DNA of 26,857 bases from CALGLS01 sp047626155 (GCA_047626155.1 JBLHRR010000067.1:1-26857); one strand, 5' to 3'. Counted from the stretch's first letter, positions 15,983 to 24,456 are shown. The notes: generated from the letters alone by a model not told the origin. Program-made: numbers and translations.

Positions 15983-16031
15983 ATCAAAATTAAAATATCA
16001 ATCAAAATCAAAACTTTCTAACGTGATTTCC
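15981..16031 (+). repeat. AT-rich dispersed repeat, second copy
   Basis: Matches the copy at 635-685 at 46 of 51 bases, including the GC-richer tail CGTGATTTCC. It begins within the stop codon of the lipoprotein gene. The inverted right arm seen in the first copy is not clearly present; only a weak remnant with a T run occurs near 16089-16112. Confidence 0.75.
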
Positions 16032-16206
16032 ACCTTTAGAACTTTAGCCTTTGGTTTTCACTTGCGGCTCTACAGCGCTATGTCTACACTTTTTTTGATC
16101 AGCTAGTTCAAATATTTAGAACCTGTCCGGTGGCCAGACAGACCCAAAACAGACATCTATCTATCTCCTTCATACCTAAAGTCGACATTCGCTCCTCGAA
16201 AATCCT

Positions 16207-16214
16207 TACCTTTG
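16207..16214 (+). promoter_or_regulatory. Bacteroidota -7 element TACCTTTG (rlmN)
   Basis: Exact TAnnTTTG match followed by CCGC and then the ATG at 16219. The layout is identical to that before the flippase gene, implying a leaderless or nearly leaderless rlmN message. Confidence 0.6.
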
Positions 16215-16218
16215 CCGC

Positions 16219-17271
16219 ATGACTACCGCTACTGTACAAATAGATATTCGCCAGTTCGAATTAAGTGATCTGGAAACCTGGTTCCTTGCTAACGACGAGA
16301 AGCGCTTTCGCGCCAAGCAGGTTTATGAATGGCTGTGGCAAAAAGGAGCGCATGACTTCGAGGAGATGACCAATCTATCTAAAGACTTGCGCGAAAAATT
16401 ATCAGACCAATTCATTATCAATGCCATCACAGAAGACACTGTACAGTACAGTGATGACGGTACCATCAAGTTTCGTTTCAAATTGCACGATGGCCATATG
16501 ATAGAGTCGGTTTTGATTCCTGTAGTAAAGAGCAATCGGTTTACGGTTTGTGTTTCTTCGCAGGTTGGTTGCAGTCTCAATTGCACGTTTTGTGCAACTG
16601 GGAAAATGAAGCGCGTTAGAAACCTGGACGCTGCTGAAATTTACGACCAAGTATTGCTCGTCAGCAGAGTAGCAGAACATCACTTCAGTCATCCACTAAC
16701 GAACATTGTGTACATGGGGATGGGTGAACCCTTGCTGGCTTATAAAAATGTCTTGAAATCAGTTGAGCACATTTCTTCCCCAGAAGGCTTGCATATGTCT
16801 CCACGTAGAATTACCATTAGTACTGCTGGAATTGCTAAGATGATTATCAAATTAGCCAACGATGAAGTTCGTTTCAACCTGGCACTTTCTCTCCACGCTG
16901 CCGATGACATTAAGCGAAATGAGATCATGCCCATCAACGAAACTAACAACTTGGCTACATTGATGGATGCGATTGAGTATTTCTACAAAAAAACAAAAAA
17001 CCGCATCAGCTACGAATACGTCGCCCTCAGTGGTGTAAACGATACTATAGAAGATGCGCGCAACCTCGTCAAACTCTGCAAGCGCTTTCCAGTCCGTCTC
17101 AACATCATCGAATACAATTCGATTGGCGATGGCCTTTTCGAAAAATCAGAAAGCGATACTTTGGACCGCTTCGCTGAATATCTGACCGACCATGAGGTAA
17201 CGGTGACGGTGAGGAGAAGTAGAGGTAAGGATATTGATGCGGCTTGTGGGCAGTTGGCGAATAAGGAATGA
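16219..17271 (+). CDS. rlmN: 23S rRNA (adenine2503-C2)-methyltransferase / tRNA A37 methylase RlmN
   Basis: Radical-SAM enzyme that methylates C2 of A2503 in 23S rRNA and of A37 in some tRNAs, improving decoding accuracy. It is 350 residues long, normal for RlmN. The 4Fe-4S cluster cysteines are Cys118, Cys122 and Cys125 in the CxxxCxxC motif. The two extra cysteines used in the ping-pong mechanism are also present: Cys343 in DIDAACGQLA (the methyl carrier) and Cys111. The N-terminal RNA-binding region (about 12-90) includes FRAKQVYEWLW. Further family motifs are YMGMGEPLLAY and ALSLHAADD. The small-residue AACGQL ending separates RlmN from the resistance enzyme Cfr. It appears monocistronic. 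Confidence 0.97.
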   Translation: MTTATVQIDIRQFELSDLETWFLANDEKRFRAKQVYEWLWQKGAHDFEEMTNLSKDLREKLSDQFIINAITEDTVQYSDDGTIKFRFKLHDGHMIESVLIPVVKSNRFTVCVSSQVGCSLNCTFCATGKMKRVRNLDAAEIYDQVLLVSRVAEHHFSHPLTNIVYMGMGEPLLAYKNVLKSVEHISSPEGLHMSPRRITISTAGIAKMIIKLANDEVRFNLALSLHAADDIKRNEIMPINETNNLATLMDAIEYFYKKTKNRISYEYVALSGVNDTIEDARNLVKLCKRFPVRLNIIEYNSIGDGLFEKSESDTLDRFAEYLTDHEVTVTVRRSRGKDIDAACGQLANKE

Positions 17272-17684
17272 ATCTGGCAAGTTGGCGTTCCACCAATAGT
17301 GTGTTTTTTCACCGCAACGACGCAACGAGCGCACGGTTCGCAACATTAATTTCTCGAGAGCTATATCTTGTAATTGATCTTTTTACGAATAAGATACGAC
17401 TATTACTGGGCGCAGATGTCTACGAACTGAGCGGCCTACGAAATATGGCTCTCCTCAGATTTGTCATATTCAAATGAGGCCCTATAAAAGGTGCATACTG
17501 GTCCGCATCACTTTCCCACTCTTCAATTGGAAGCCTTATCGGAATTACATCCGTCACTGAAAATATCATCCCTCACGATAGATCCTCATACAAAATGAAC
17601 AAAAACCTTTAGCTTGAGTTATACAGAGGCTATTGCATTAAGCAAAGGCAAAAAGTCTTACAGAAAATCTAATTTAAAAATAAC
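17272..17684. other. 413-bp stretch without a gene
   Basis: Apart from the short repeat at 17306-17334 nothing coding or structural stands out. A 69-codon open frame (17268-17477) starts inside the rlmN stop region, runs through the repeat and lacks any recognisable sequence, so it is not called. The segment ahead of 17685 must hold the alcohol dehydrogenase promoter, but no TAnnTTTG match was seen. Confidence 0.6.
17306..17334 (+). repeat. Short CGCAAAGG-type dispersed repeat
   Basis: TTTCACCGCAACGACGCAAC followed by GAGCGCACG. Related to copies at 5935-5964 and, inverted, 1498-1526. It lies just after rlmN. Confidence 0.55.
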
Positions 17685-18845
17685 ATGAATAACTTCGATT
17701 TCAAAAACCCCACAAAAATCATATTTGGTAAAGGCCAAATTGCTGCGCTGAGTAATGAGATTCCAAAAGACGCAAAAGTATTGTTGTTATATGGAGGTGG
17801 AAGCATCAAGAAGAACGGAATCTACGAACAGGTAAAGACCGCTCTGGAGGGTTTTGAAGTACTGGAGTTTGGAGGTATTCCTGCCAATCCCGAATATTCT
17901 GTTTTGGTGAAAGCTCTAAAAGTAATAAAAGCCGAAGGCATCACTTTCCTCTTAGCAGTAGGTGGCGGTTCTGTTATTGATGGTACCAAATTTTTGTCTT
18001 CCGCAGCTTTATACGAAGGAGATACGCCTTGGGATATTTTAGCAAAAAGAATCCGTACTGAAAAAGGTATGCCTTTCGGTACTGTGTTGACACTGCCAGC
18101 AACTGGTTCAGAGATGAACTCCGGCGCAGTAATTACCAATAAAGAAACGCAGGAGAAACTAGGTATGGGAGGTCCTGGTTTATTTCCAGTATTCTCTATC
18201 CTCGACCCACAGGTTATACACTCTATTCCTCAGCGCCAATTGGCCAATGGAATAACGGACGCCTTCACTCACGTGCTAGAACAATACCTAACTTATCCTT
18301 CTGGAGCAGCTTTGCAGGATCGAATTTCGGAGGGCATTTTACAAACACTAATAGAAATAGCGCCAACAATAATGGCCGATCCAACAGACTATACTGCCGC
18401 TTCCAACTTCATGTGGAGTTGCACAATGGCACTTAATGGTCTCATCCAAAAGGGAGTTCCTACAGACTGGGCGGTACACGCTATGGGCCACGAGCTAACG
18501 GCTCTGTACGGTATCGATCATGCACGAACGTTGGCAGTTATCGCTCCAAGCCATTACAAATATAATTTCGAAACGAAGAAAGAAAAGCTCGCTCAATATG
18601 GCGAGCGGGTGTGGCAACTAAACAGTGGTTCTACAGAAGAGAAAGCGCAAGCTGCAATTGAAAAAACAGAAGCCTTTTTTAATGACTTGGGTATCGATAC
18701 CAAGTTGTCTCAATACACGAAGGACTATGAAGGAACGGCGGAAAAGATTTCGGAACGTTTTATAGCGCGTGGTTGGTTGGGCATTGGAGAGCATAAGAAT
18801 TTGAAGCCGGAAGATGTGGCGAAGATTGTGGCGATGGCTTATTAA
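17685..18845 (+). CDS. yqhD: Iron-containing alcohol dehydrogenase, YqhD/BdhA-like
   Basis: NAD(P)H-dependent group III alcohol dehydrogenase/aldehyde reductase of 386 residues, cytoplasmic. The N-terminal dinucleotide domain has LLYGGGSIKKNG and AVGGGSVIDGTK (91-102). The C-terminal metal domain carries the four expected ligands: Asp192 and His196 (TDAFTHVLEQYLTYP), His265 (WAVHAMGHE) and His279 (GIDHARTLA). These lie at positions almost identical to those of E. coli YqhD, which is of equal length. The likely role is reduction of reactive aldehydes with NADPH. A butanol-dehydrogenase assignment is an alternative that sequence alone does not exclude. It stands alone, with a clear intrinsic terminator 28 bp downstream. 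Confidence 0.92.
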   Translation: MNNFDFKNPTKIIFGKGQIAALSNEIPKDAKVLLLYGGGSIKKNGIYEQVKTALEGFEVLEFGGIPANPEYSVLVKALKVIKAEGITFLLAVGGGSVIDGTKFLSSAALYEGDTPWDILAKRIRTEKGMPFGTVLTLPATGSEMNSGAVITNKETQEKLGMGGPGLFPVFSILDPQVIHSIPQRQLANGITDAFTHVLEQYLTYPSGAALQDRISEGILQTLIEIAPTIMADPTDYTAASNFMWSCTMALNGLIQKGVPTDWAVHAMGHELTALYGIDHARTLAVIAPSHYKYNFETKKEKLAQYGERVWQLNSGSTEEKAQAAIEKTEAFFNDLGIDTKLSQYTKDYEGTAEKISERFIARGWLGIGEHKNLKPEDVAKIVAMAY

Positions 18846-18872
18846 GCCCCTAGTCAATATTAGCTGATTTTT

Positions 18873-18920
18873 AAAAATGCCGTATCCTCATTATTACAAG
18901 AAAGAGGATATGGCATTTTT
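18873..18920 (+). terminator. Rho-independent terminator after the alcohol dehydrogenase
   Basis: AAATGCCGTATCCTC pairs with GAGGATATGGCATTT (one G-T wobble) around a loop of about 14 bases, and the right arm ends in a T run. It separates the dehydrogenase from the O-methyltransferase gene. Confidence 0.85.
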
Positions 18921-18971
18921 CGTCTAGCTTAATTCTGTCCTGCGACTTACTAAGTTTCCCCCTAAAGAATG

Positions 18972-18979
18972 TACTTTTG
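18972..18979 (+). promoter_or_regulatory. Bacteroidota -7 element TACTTTTG (O-methyltransferase)
   Basis: Exact TAnnTTTG match, seven bases before the ATG at 18987. It overlaps the codons after an in-frame upstream ATG at 18969, which is therefore unlikely to be the real start. Confidence 0.6.
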
Positions 18980-18986
18980 CCACCAT

Positions 18987-19622
18987 ATGAACACTTTTCA
19001 AAAACAACTTCACCAATACTGCGAAAACCACAGCAGCCCCGCAGATCCCGCCCTCTACGAATTGGAGCGAGAAACGAACCTCAAAACCCTCGCCCCTCAG
19101 ATGATGTGCGGTGCTTTCCAAGGACAGTTGCTCTACCTGCTCAGTAGTATGATTCAAGCGACCTCCATTTTAGAAGTTGGTGTTTTCACAGGCTATGCGA
19201 GCATATGTATGGCCAGAGGAATGGCGCCGGGTGGAAAGCTGCACGCCATAGAAGTCAATAAAGAATTAGAATACCTCATCCGAAAATACATCAAAAAAGC
19301 GGACTTAGAAACGGCTATTGATTTGCATATCGGTGACGCTAAGAAAATTATTCCGACCTTAGATACCACTTTTGACATGGCCTTTATAGATGCCGGTAAA
19401 AAGGACAACGATTTTTATTACGAACTTTTAATGGATAAATTGCGGCCCGGAGGTTTATTGTTAGTGGATAATGTCTTGTGGAGCGGAAAGGTTGTAACAG
19501 GCGCACAAGATGCTGATACCAGAGCGATAGATTCCTTTAATAAAAAAGTAGTAGCCGATGATCGAGTGGAGAATGTGTTGCTTCCTATCCGGGATGGATT
19601 GATTGTGATAAGAAAAAAGTAA
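18987..19622 (+). CDS. Class I SAM-dependent O-methyltransferase
   Basis: Soluble methyltransferase of 211 residues in the catechol/caffeoyl-CoA O-methyltransferase family (Methyltransf_3). Visible motifs are the SAM-binding ILEVGVFTGYASICMA, the acidic ribose contact HAIEVNKE, the metal/catalytic segment FIDAGKKDN, and VDNVLWSGKV. These conserve the Asp and Asp-Asn residues that bind the divalent metal. The substrate is unknown, as for most bacterial members. The ATG at 18969 would add six residues but these are encoded by the promoter element TACTTTTG, so 18987 is preferred; it also gives the usual N-terminus. An element with inverted repeats follows the gene (19674-19830). No metabolic partner is adjacent. 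Confidence 0.92.
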   Translation: MNTFQKQLHQYCENHSSPADPALYELERETNLKTLAPQMMCGAFQGQLLYLLSSMIQATSILEVGVFTGYASICMARGMAPGGKLHAIEVNKELEYLIRKYIKKADLETAIDLHIGDAKKIIPTLDTTFDMAFIDAGKKDNDFYYELLMDKLRPGGLLLVDNVLWSGKVVTGAQDADTRAIDSFNKKVVADDRVENVLLPIRDGLIVIRKK

Positions 19623-19673
19623 ATTGTCCTGTAGTTAAATGTATCGCAGAGCTTTTGCACCAAGCGTAAATTT

Positions 19674-19830
19674 AAATCACGCAGAGGCCACAGAGAGCAC
19701 AGAGCTAAGGTACCAATCATACGTTTTTTTTTCGCATCTCGCTCTGTGACCTCCGTGTTCTCTGTGTGAGCAATTACACTATATTGAGTGAGCATCTTTC
19801 GCGTTTTTCGCTCTGCGTCCTCTGCGTGAG
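19674..19830. repeat. CGCAGAGGCC inverted-repeat element, copy B
   Basis: A forward arm (19674-19705) is followed by two reverse-oriented arms (19741-19770 and 19810-19830), all related to the core of copy A at 10844-10970. The first reverse arm and its flank GAGCAATTACACTA match copy A over about 40 bases. It fills the gap between the O-methyltransferase and polysaccharide deacetylase genes. Confidence 0.75.
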
Positions 19831-19895
19831 CATCCCGCATTAGGTACATTTAACAGAAACGTGGGAAGTTAAAATTAATAGTTTAAGTTAAAAAA

Positions 19896-20930
19896 ATGCG
19901 CGAAACCGTACACCAATTCCTACAATGGGCTTCCGCCAAAGCCACTATCGAAAAACTCCGCAGCTGGACTGGGGGCAATCTCATCATGCCCTTCTATCAC
20001 ACCGTAAAAGGCAGTGAACCTCTTCCGCACATCTCTCGCTTATATACGCCACGAACTGTAGCTACTTTCAAAAAGGATTTACAGTTCTTTCTGAAAAATT
20101 ATAAGCCACTTAGTCTGGAAGAATTGATGGGTTACGTTGAACGAAATGAAGAACCGGAAAAGCCCTCTTTCTTTTTGTCTTTCGACGATGGACTCCGAGA
20201 GGTCTATGATTTAGTGATGCCGATCTTGGTAAAAAAAGGGGTACCTGCCACCATCTTTTTAAACAGCGACTTTGTAGACAATAAAGATTTGTTCTATCGC
20301 TACAAACTCTCCTTGCTCCAGGAGTTGTTAAGCACACAAAAAATAACAAAAGAACAAAGCCAGGCTGCCGGCGAATTGCTTTCGCTAAACTCACCAGAGA
20401 ATGCGCTAATTGAAGAGTCATTGTTAGGCGTGACACATTCCAATCGTCAGCTACTCGATCAAATGGCAGAAATTTTGGAAATTGATTTTGCAAAATTTCT
20501 AAAAAAACAAAAACCTTATCTGACCAGTATTCAAATTCGGAAAATGATTAAGGCAGGTTTTACTTTCGGAGCGCACAGTTGCAATCATCCTTTGTATGAA
20601 GACATGAATCTTGTTGGACAGCTACAACAAACCAAAGAGAGTATGGCTTTTGTGAAAGATACTTTTAAATTAGATTACAAAGCCTTTGCTTTTCCATTTA
20701 CCGATTACGGTGTTGGTTCCATTTTTTTTGAAAAGGTCGCTAAGAAGAAAATTGCAACTATTACTTTTGGTTGTGCGGGACTGAAGGAAGAGGAAACTGA
20801 TTTCCCTTGGCACTTTCAACGTATTCCTATGGAGCGCTTTGACAGTTCTGCGGAGGAACAGATCAAGGGAGAATACGCTTATTTTATAATGAAAGGGTTG
20901 TTGGGGATGAATGGAATAGTGAGAGAGTAG
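19896..20930 (+). CDS. Polysaccharide deacetylase (NodB/CE4) family protein
   Basis: A 344-residue protein with the NodB fold. The catalytic and metal-binding aspartates Asp97 and Asp98 lie in FLSFDDGLRE, and the metal histidines His227 and His231 lie in GAHSCNHPLY, as required for CE4 N-deacetylases. Residues FAFPFTDYG resemble a later motif of the family. About 125 residues separate the aspartate and histidine motifs, roughly twice the usual gap, because of a helical insertion (about 135-205). No signal peptide is visible, which favours an intracellular role in glycan or lipid-linked sugar modification rather than cell-wall trimming (inference). It is preceded by a repeat element and followed by the large DUF2723 gene after 195 bp; the glycan theme is shared, but an operon is not shown. 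Confidence 0.88.
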   Translation: MRETVHQFLQWASAKATIEKLRSWTGGNLIMPFYHTVKGSEPLPHISRLYTPRTVATFKKDLQFFLKNYKPLSLEELMGYVERNEEPEKPSFFLSFDDGLREVYDLVMPILVKKGVPATIFLNSDFVDNKDLFYRYKLSLLQELLSTQKITKEQSQAAGELLSLNSPENALIEESLLGVTHSNRQLLDQMAEILEIDFAKFLKKQKPYLTSIQIRKMIKAGFTFGAHSCNHPLYEDMNLVGQLQQTKESMAFVKDTFKLDYKAFAFPFTDYGVGSIFFEKVAKKKIATITFGCAGLKEEETDFPWHFQRIPMERFDSSAEEQIKGEYAYFIMKGLLGMNGIVRE

Positions 20931-21038
20931 CTCTTCAACCACAATCGCAATTTCAAGCTCAATCTCAGTTCCCTTAACCTGCATATCCGGAGAAATTGAA
21001 CTTGCCCCCTCTAATCCCCTCATATCACAATAATTTGT

Positions 21039-21046
21039 TACTTTTG
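21039..21046 (+). promoter_or_regulatory. Bacteroidota -7 element TACTTTTG (DUF2723 gene)
   Basis: Exact TAnnTTTG match, 79 bases before the ATG at 21126. A second near match TACTTTAG at 21081-21088 is closer to the gene. Which is used cannot be told. Confidence 0.45.
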
Positions 21047-21063
21047 CTGTTTAATATGAAACT

Positions 21064-21085
21064 AAGTACGAAAGATGTCGTACTT
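21064..21085. promoter_or_regulatory. Perfect inverted repeat in the DUF2723 gene leader
   Basis: AAGTACGA and TCGTACTT form an 8-bp perfect inverted repeat with a six-base spacer. It sits between the two promoter-like elements, so it could be an operator or a leader hairpin. Confidence 0.45.
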
Positions 21086-21125
21086 TAGCCACATAAAGTA
21101 TTTTATTGAAAATTAATCAAGCAAA

Positions 21126-24100
21126 ATGAATTCAAATAAAAGGTTGTATAACATCGCAGGATGGATCGTTTTCGCCATTGCGATGACTGTCTACTTCTTC
21201 TCCGTAGAGCGTACCGGAAGTCTCTGGGATTGTGGGGAATTTATCACGGGAGCGCACAAGCTGCAAGTTGTTCACCCACCGGGAGCACCTTTATTCATCT
21301 TGATTGGTCGACTCTTTACATTTGTCGCAGAGATTTTCTCTGATAATCCAGAAGACATCGCTTTTTCTGTTAACCTAATGTCAGGGGCTTGTACCGCTAT
21401 GGCGGCTACCTTCATTTGCTGGGTAACCATTATGATGGGAAAATTAACATTGGTTGGAAGAGAGGAGGAAGCTGATAGTGCTCAGGCAATTTCTTTAGCT
21501 GGTGCTGGTATCGTTGCTGGTCTGTCCACTGCTTTTGCCACTTCTATTTGGTTCTCTGCAGTAGAAGGTGAGGTATATGCAATGTCTACCTTCTTTACGA
21601 CCCTTACATTTTGGGCCGTAATCAAATGGTATAGCCGACCAGACGTTCCAGAAAGTGACCGTTGGTTGATCTTCGCGGTTTATTGTGCGGGGTTATCCAT
21701 TGGAGTTCACCTTCTAAGTCTGTTGACTTTCCCTGCTTTGGGATTGTTTTATTACTTCAAAAAGTACGACAACCACAATATCAAAGGGATGGCCTTAGGT
21801 GTAATTGGTGGTTTGGCTTTTCTCGTTTTTATTCAAAAAGCAATCATTGTTGGTATTCCTAAGGTATGGTCCTTGTTCGAGTTATTTACCGTCAACACTA
21901 TGGGACTTCCTTTCCACAGTGGTATTGTTCCAACAGTACTTTTACTTGTCGGTCTAGTTTACTTCGGATTGAAATGGGCACATGACAAAAGAAATGCCCT
22001 GGCACAAAACTTAATCGTTGCTGCTACTTTAGTTGTCATCGGATTTTCTACCATTGGCGTTGTTGTCATCAGAGCGAATGCCAATACGCCGATCAACATG
22101 AACAATCCTTCTGACGTATTCCGTTTGATTCCTTATATCAATCGTGAGCAATATGGAGAAAGACCACTTTTGAAAGGACCTCATTTCAATGGTTCTTTAA
22201 AAGCAACTAATGTAACGGATCGCTATGGTAAGGTCGGCGATCATTATGAATATACAGAACAAAAGATTTCTCAGGAATGGGATCCTGCAGGTGAAATGAT
22301 GTTCCCTAGAATGGGACACATGGATCCAAATAGAAAACCATTATACTATCAGTGGATGGGCCGAACATCGGGTAATCCTACGATGGGTGATAATATTCAT
22401 TACTTCCTTCGCTATCAAGTCGGTTGGATGTACTGGCGTTATTTCATGTGGAATTTCTCAGGTCGTCAAAATGGAGAACAAGGTTTCAACCCTCATGACC
22501 TGAAAAGTGGACATTGGATTTCAGGTATTCCTTTTGTTGATAATACCCGCCTTTACGATCAGGGGTCAATGCCAGAAAGTATGCTTAATGATCAAGCGCG
22601 AAACCGCTATTTCATGATCCCACTCTTTTTAGGATTGCTTGGGGTATTCTTCCATCTGAAAAGGAGGCCTAATGATTTTATTGGACTCCTTGCTTTATTT
22701 ATCATTACAGGAATTGGAATTATCATATACTCGAACCAACCTCCGAATGAACCACGGGAACGTGATTATGTTTTGGCAGGTTCCATCTTTACCTTTTGTA
22801 TTTGGATCGGAATGGGCGTACTCGCACTAGCGAATATTTTACGTACGAAGGTAAACCTGGATATGAAAATGGCCGGGCCAATCGCTATCGCTGTGGCTTT
22901 GTCTGCTCCCCTCTTGATGGGTACCCAAAACTTCGACGACAACAGCCGAAGACACCACAAGGGTTCTCGTGATTATGCTTCGAACTTCCTGCATTCCTGT
23001 GATCCCAACGCCATCATTTTTACTTATGGCGATAATGATACTTATCCGCTTTGGTATGCTCAGGAAATAGAAGGCATCCGAACAGATGTACGAGTTGTCA
23101 ACCTCAGTTTGATTGCGGTAGATTGGTACATCGATCAGCTGCGTAGAAAAGTAAATAACTCTCCCGCCATCAAGATGAGCATTCCAAAAGAGGCCATGTA
23201 TGGTAAAAAACGAATTCAAATCCCGTTTATAGAAAAGGCAGAAACTATGTCATTGAAAGATGCATTGAAATGGGTTGGTGAAGATCATCCGGTGCCTTTG
23301 CAAAACGGAAAATCTTTAGAGAGTTTCTTGCCAACTAGGAATGTATACATCCCGGTGAACAAACGTCGAGTGATTGAAAACGGAACAGTAAGTATTAAAG
23401 ACACTGCGCGAATTGAAGACCGTATTTCTTTCAACTTAGGTAAAGGTAATTTCCTTTTCAAAGGTGACTTAGCTATTCTTGACATTCTGGCTTCTAATGC
23501 TTTTGAGCGTCCGGTGTACTTCGCTGTTACTTGCCGCCCAGAATCATTACACGGCTTAGATAATTACTTCGAATTGGAAGGCTTGTCTCTGCGCTTTATC
23601 CCTGTCAAAAGCAAAGGAGATCGCAAGTACGGCATGGTCGGGAAAGGTCGGGTAGACCTGGACAGTGCTTACAAGAACATCATGGAGAAATTCAGCTGGG
23701 GTAATTTTGACAAAGAGCGTCTATTCGTAGATCGTAGTTATGGCCCAAGTATCCAAACCATCCGTGTATCCATGATGCGCCTCGGCGAAGAATTGCTAAA
23801 AGCAGGAGATACAAAACGTGCCGTAGACATCGTAGATAAATACTTCGAAGCCTTCCCTCATATGAATTTCTCTTTTGATGGGAATACTATGATTTTCATC
23901 AATATGTATGAACAGGCCAATCAACACGAAAAGGCTTTGCCACAGATTCGAACATTAGCTAAGGAAACCGAGGAACAATTACAATTCCTTATGTATGGTC
24001 TTACACCTGATGAATTGCAGGCTGGCTTTACGCAGGAATTCAGTAATTTCCAAAGAGTCAAAAATGATCTTTTGCGGGTAGCTCGTGAAAGCGGTGACAA

Positions 24101-24167
24101 AGCCTTGGAGGAAGAATTAAAAGCGCAATTTAGCCCTTTTGATTTAGGAAGTACGGAGAACAGATAG
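21126..24167 (+). CDS. DUF2723 / glycosyltransferase family 117 membrane protein
   Basis: Large inner-membrane protein of 1013 residues, close to the usual length of this Bacteroidota family (DUF2723, also named GT117). The N-terminal half is hydrophobic with about 11-13 predicted helices. The first periplasmic loop has GSLWDCGEFITGAHKLQVVH (31-50), whose Asp35 and Glu38 correspond to the acidic residues of PMT/GT-C glycosyltransferases, followed by PPGAPLF. The hydrophilic C-terminal part (from about 600) starts with YGDNDTYPLWYAQEIEG and ends in a helical region suggesting TPR-like packing. It probably transfers sugar from a lipid-linked donor to secreted proteins or lipids on the periplasmic side (family knowledge plus inference). 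It appears to be monocistronic, with a strong terminator directly after. Confidence 0.9.
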   Translation: MNSNKRLYNIAGWIVFAIAMTVYFFSVERTGSLWDCGEFITGAHKLQVVHPPGAPLFILIGRLFTFVAEIFSDNPEDIAFSVNLMSGACTAMAATFICWVTIMMGKLTLVGREEEADSAQAISLAGAGIVAGLSTAFATSIWFSAVEGEVYAMSTFFTTLTFWAVIKWYSRPDVPESDRWLIFAVYCAGLSIGVHLLSLLTFPALGLFYYFKKYDNHNIKGMALGVIGGLAFLVFIQKAIIVGIPKVWSLFELFTVNTMGLPFHSGIVPTVLLLVGLVYFGLKWAHDKRNALAQNLIVAATLVVIGFSTIGVVVIRANANTPINMNNPSDVFRLIPYINREQYGERPLLKGPHFNGSLKATNVTDRYGKVGDHYEYTEQKISQEWDPAGEMMFPRMGHMDPNRKPLYYQWMGRTSGNPTMGDNIHYFLRYQVGWMYWRYFMWNFSGRQNGEQGFNPHDLKSGHWISGIPFVDNTRLYDQGSMPESMLNDQARNRYFMIPLFLGLLGVFFHLKRRPNDFIGLLALFIITGIGIIIYSNQPPNEPRERDYVLAGSIFTFCIWIGMGVLALANILRTKVNLDMKMAGPIAIAVALSAPLLMGTQNFDDNSRRHHKGSRDYASNFLHSCDPNAIIFTYGDNDTYPLWYAQEIEGIRTDVRVVNLSLIAVDWYIDQLRRKVNNSPAIKMSIPKEAMYGKKRIQIPFIEKAETMSLKDALKWVGEDHPVPLQNGKSLESFLPTRNVYIPVNKRRVIENGTVSIKDTARIEDRISFNLGKGNFLFKGDLAILDILASNAFERPVYFAVTCRPESLHGLDNYFELEGLSLRFIPVKSKGDRKYGMVGKGRVDLDSAYKNIMEKFSWGNFDKERLFVDRSYGPSIQTIRVSMMRLGEELLKAGDTKRAVDIVDKYFEAFPHMNFSFDGNTMIFINMYEQANQHEKALPQIRTLAKETEEQLQFLMYGLTPDELQAGFTQEFSNFQRVKNDLLRVARESGDKALEEELKAQFSPFDLGSTENR

Positions 24168-24212
24168 TAGCCGTATTCCACTTATAAGATACCTGAATTG
24201 GTTAAGATAAGA

Positions 24213-24249
24213 AAGGCGCATTGGGGAAACTCAATGCGCCTTTTTTTTT
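24213..24249 (+). terminator. Strong Rho-independent terminator after the DUF2723 gene
   Basis: GGCGCATTG pairs perfectly with CAATGCGCC around an eight-base loop, followed by nine T residues. The stem is extended by A/T pairs at its base. Confidence 0.93.
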
Positions 24250-24254
24250 GAAGT

Positions 24255-24389
24255 GGTACGTAATTAGTGCGTTTACTAAACTGGAAAATTTTAGTAAACG
24301 TTCGCACTTTTGGTGAGTAAAGGTTCGCTCAGGGTGCACCGAGATAGGAAAACGTTTACTAAACTGCAAAGTTTTTTAGTAAACGTACC
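24255..24389. repeat. Two tandem hairpins inside an outer inverted repeat
   Basis: Hairpin 1 (24267-24307) pairs GTTTACTAAA with TTTAGTAAAC and, outside these, GTGC with GCAC. Hairpin 2 (24352-24386) pairs ACGTTTACTAAA with TTTAGTAAACGT. The two share the stem and the loop sequence CTG(G/C)AAA. GGTACGT (24255-24261) and ACGTACC (24383-24389) bracket the whole. With the terminator before it, this explains much of the 405-bp gene-free stretch 24168-24572; the rest is the rpiB promoter and leader. Confidence 0.7.
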
Positions 24390-24456
24390 GAACGCGTAGC
24401 TCATACGCCTCCTTTTCTTTCTTTTCCACTTATCCGTTCAATTTGAATTCGTTGCG

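Noticed and set aside
16123..16141. Hairpin CTGTC...GACAG as a terminator for the lipoprotein gene
   Set aside because: Short interrupted stem with no T run, 140 bp past the stop codon.
17268..17477. 69-codon open frame after rlmN
   Set aside because: It runs through a dispersed repeat, has no recognisable sequence and no promoter or neighbour supporting it.
18969..18986. Upstream ATG adding six residues to the O-methyltransferase
   Set aside because: The codons contain the promoter element TACTTTTG; the next ATG gives the usual N-terminus.
19418..19849. 143-codon minus-strand open frame opposite the O-methyltransferase end
   Set aside because: It is composed of the inverted-repeat element and the antisense of a well-supported gene.
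24255..24389. CRISPR array or second terminator
   Set aside because: Only two units, each a self-complementary hairpin with unequal loops; no spacer pattern and no cas genes, and a strong terminator already lies at 24213-24249.
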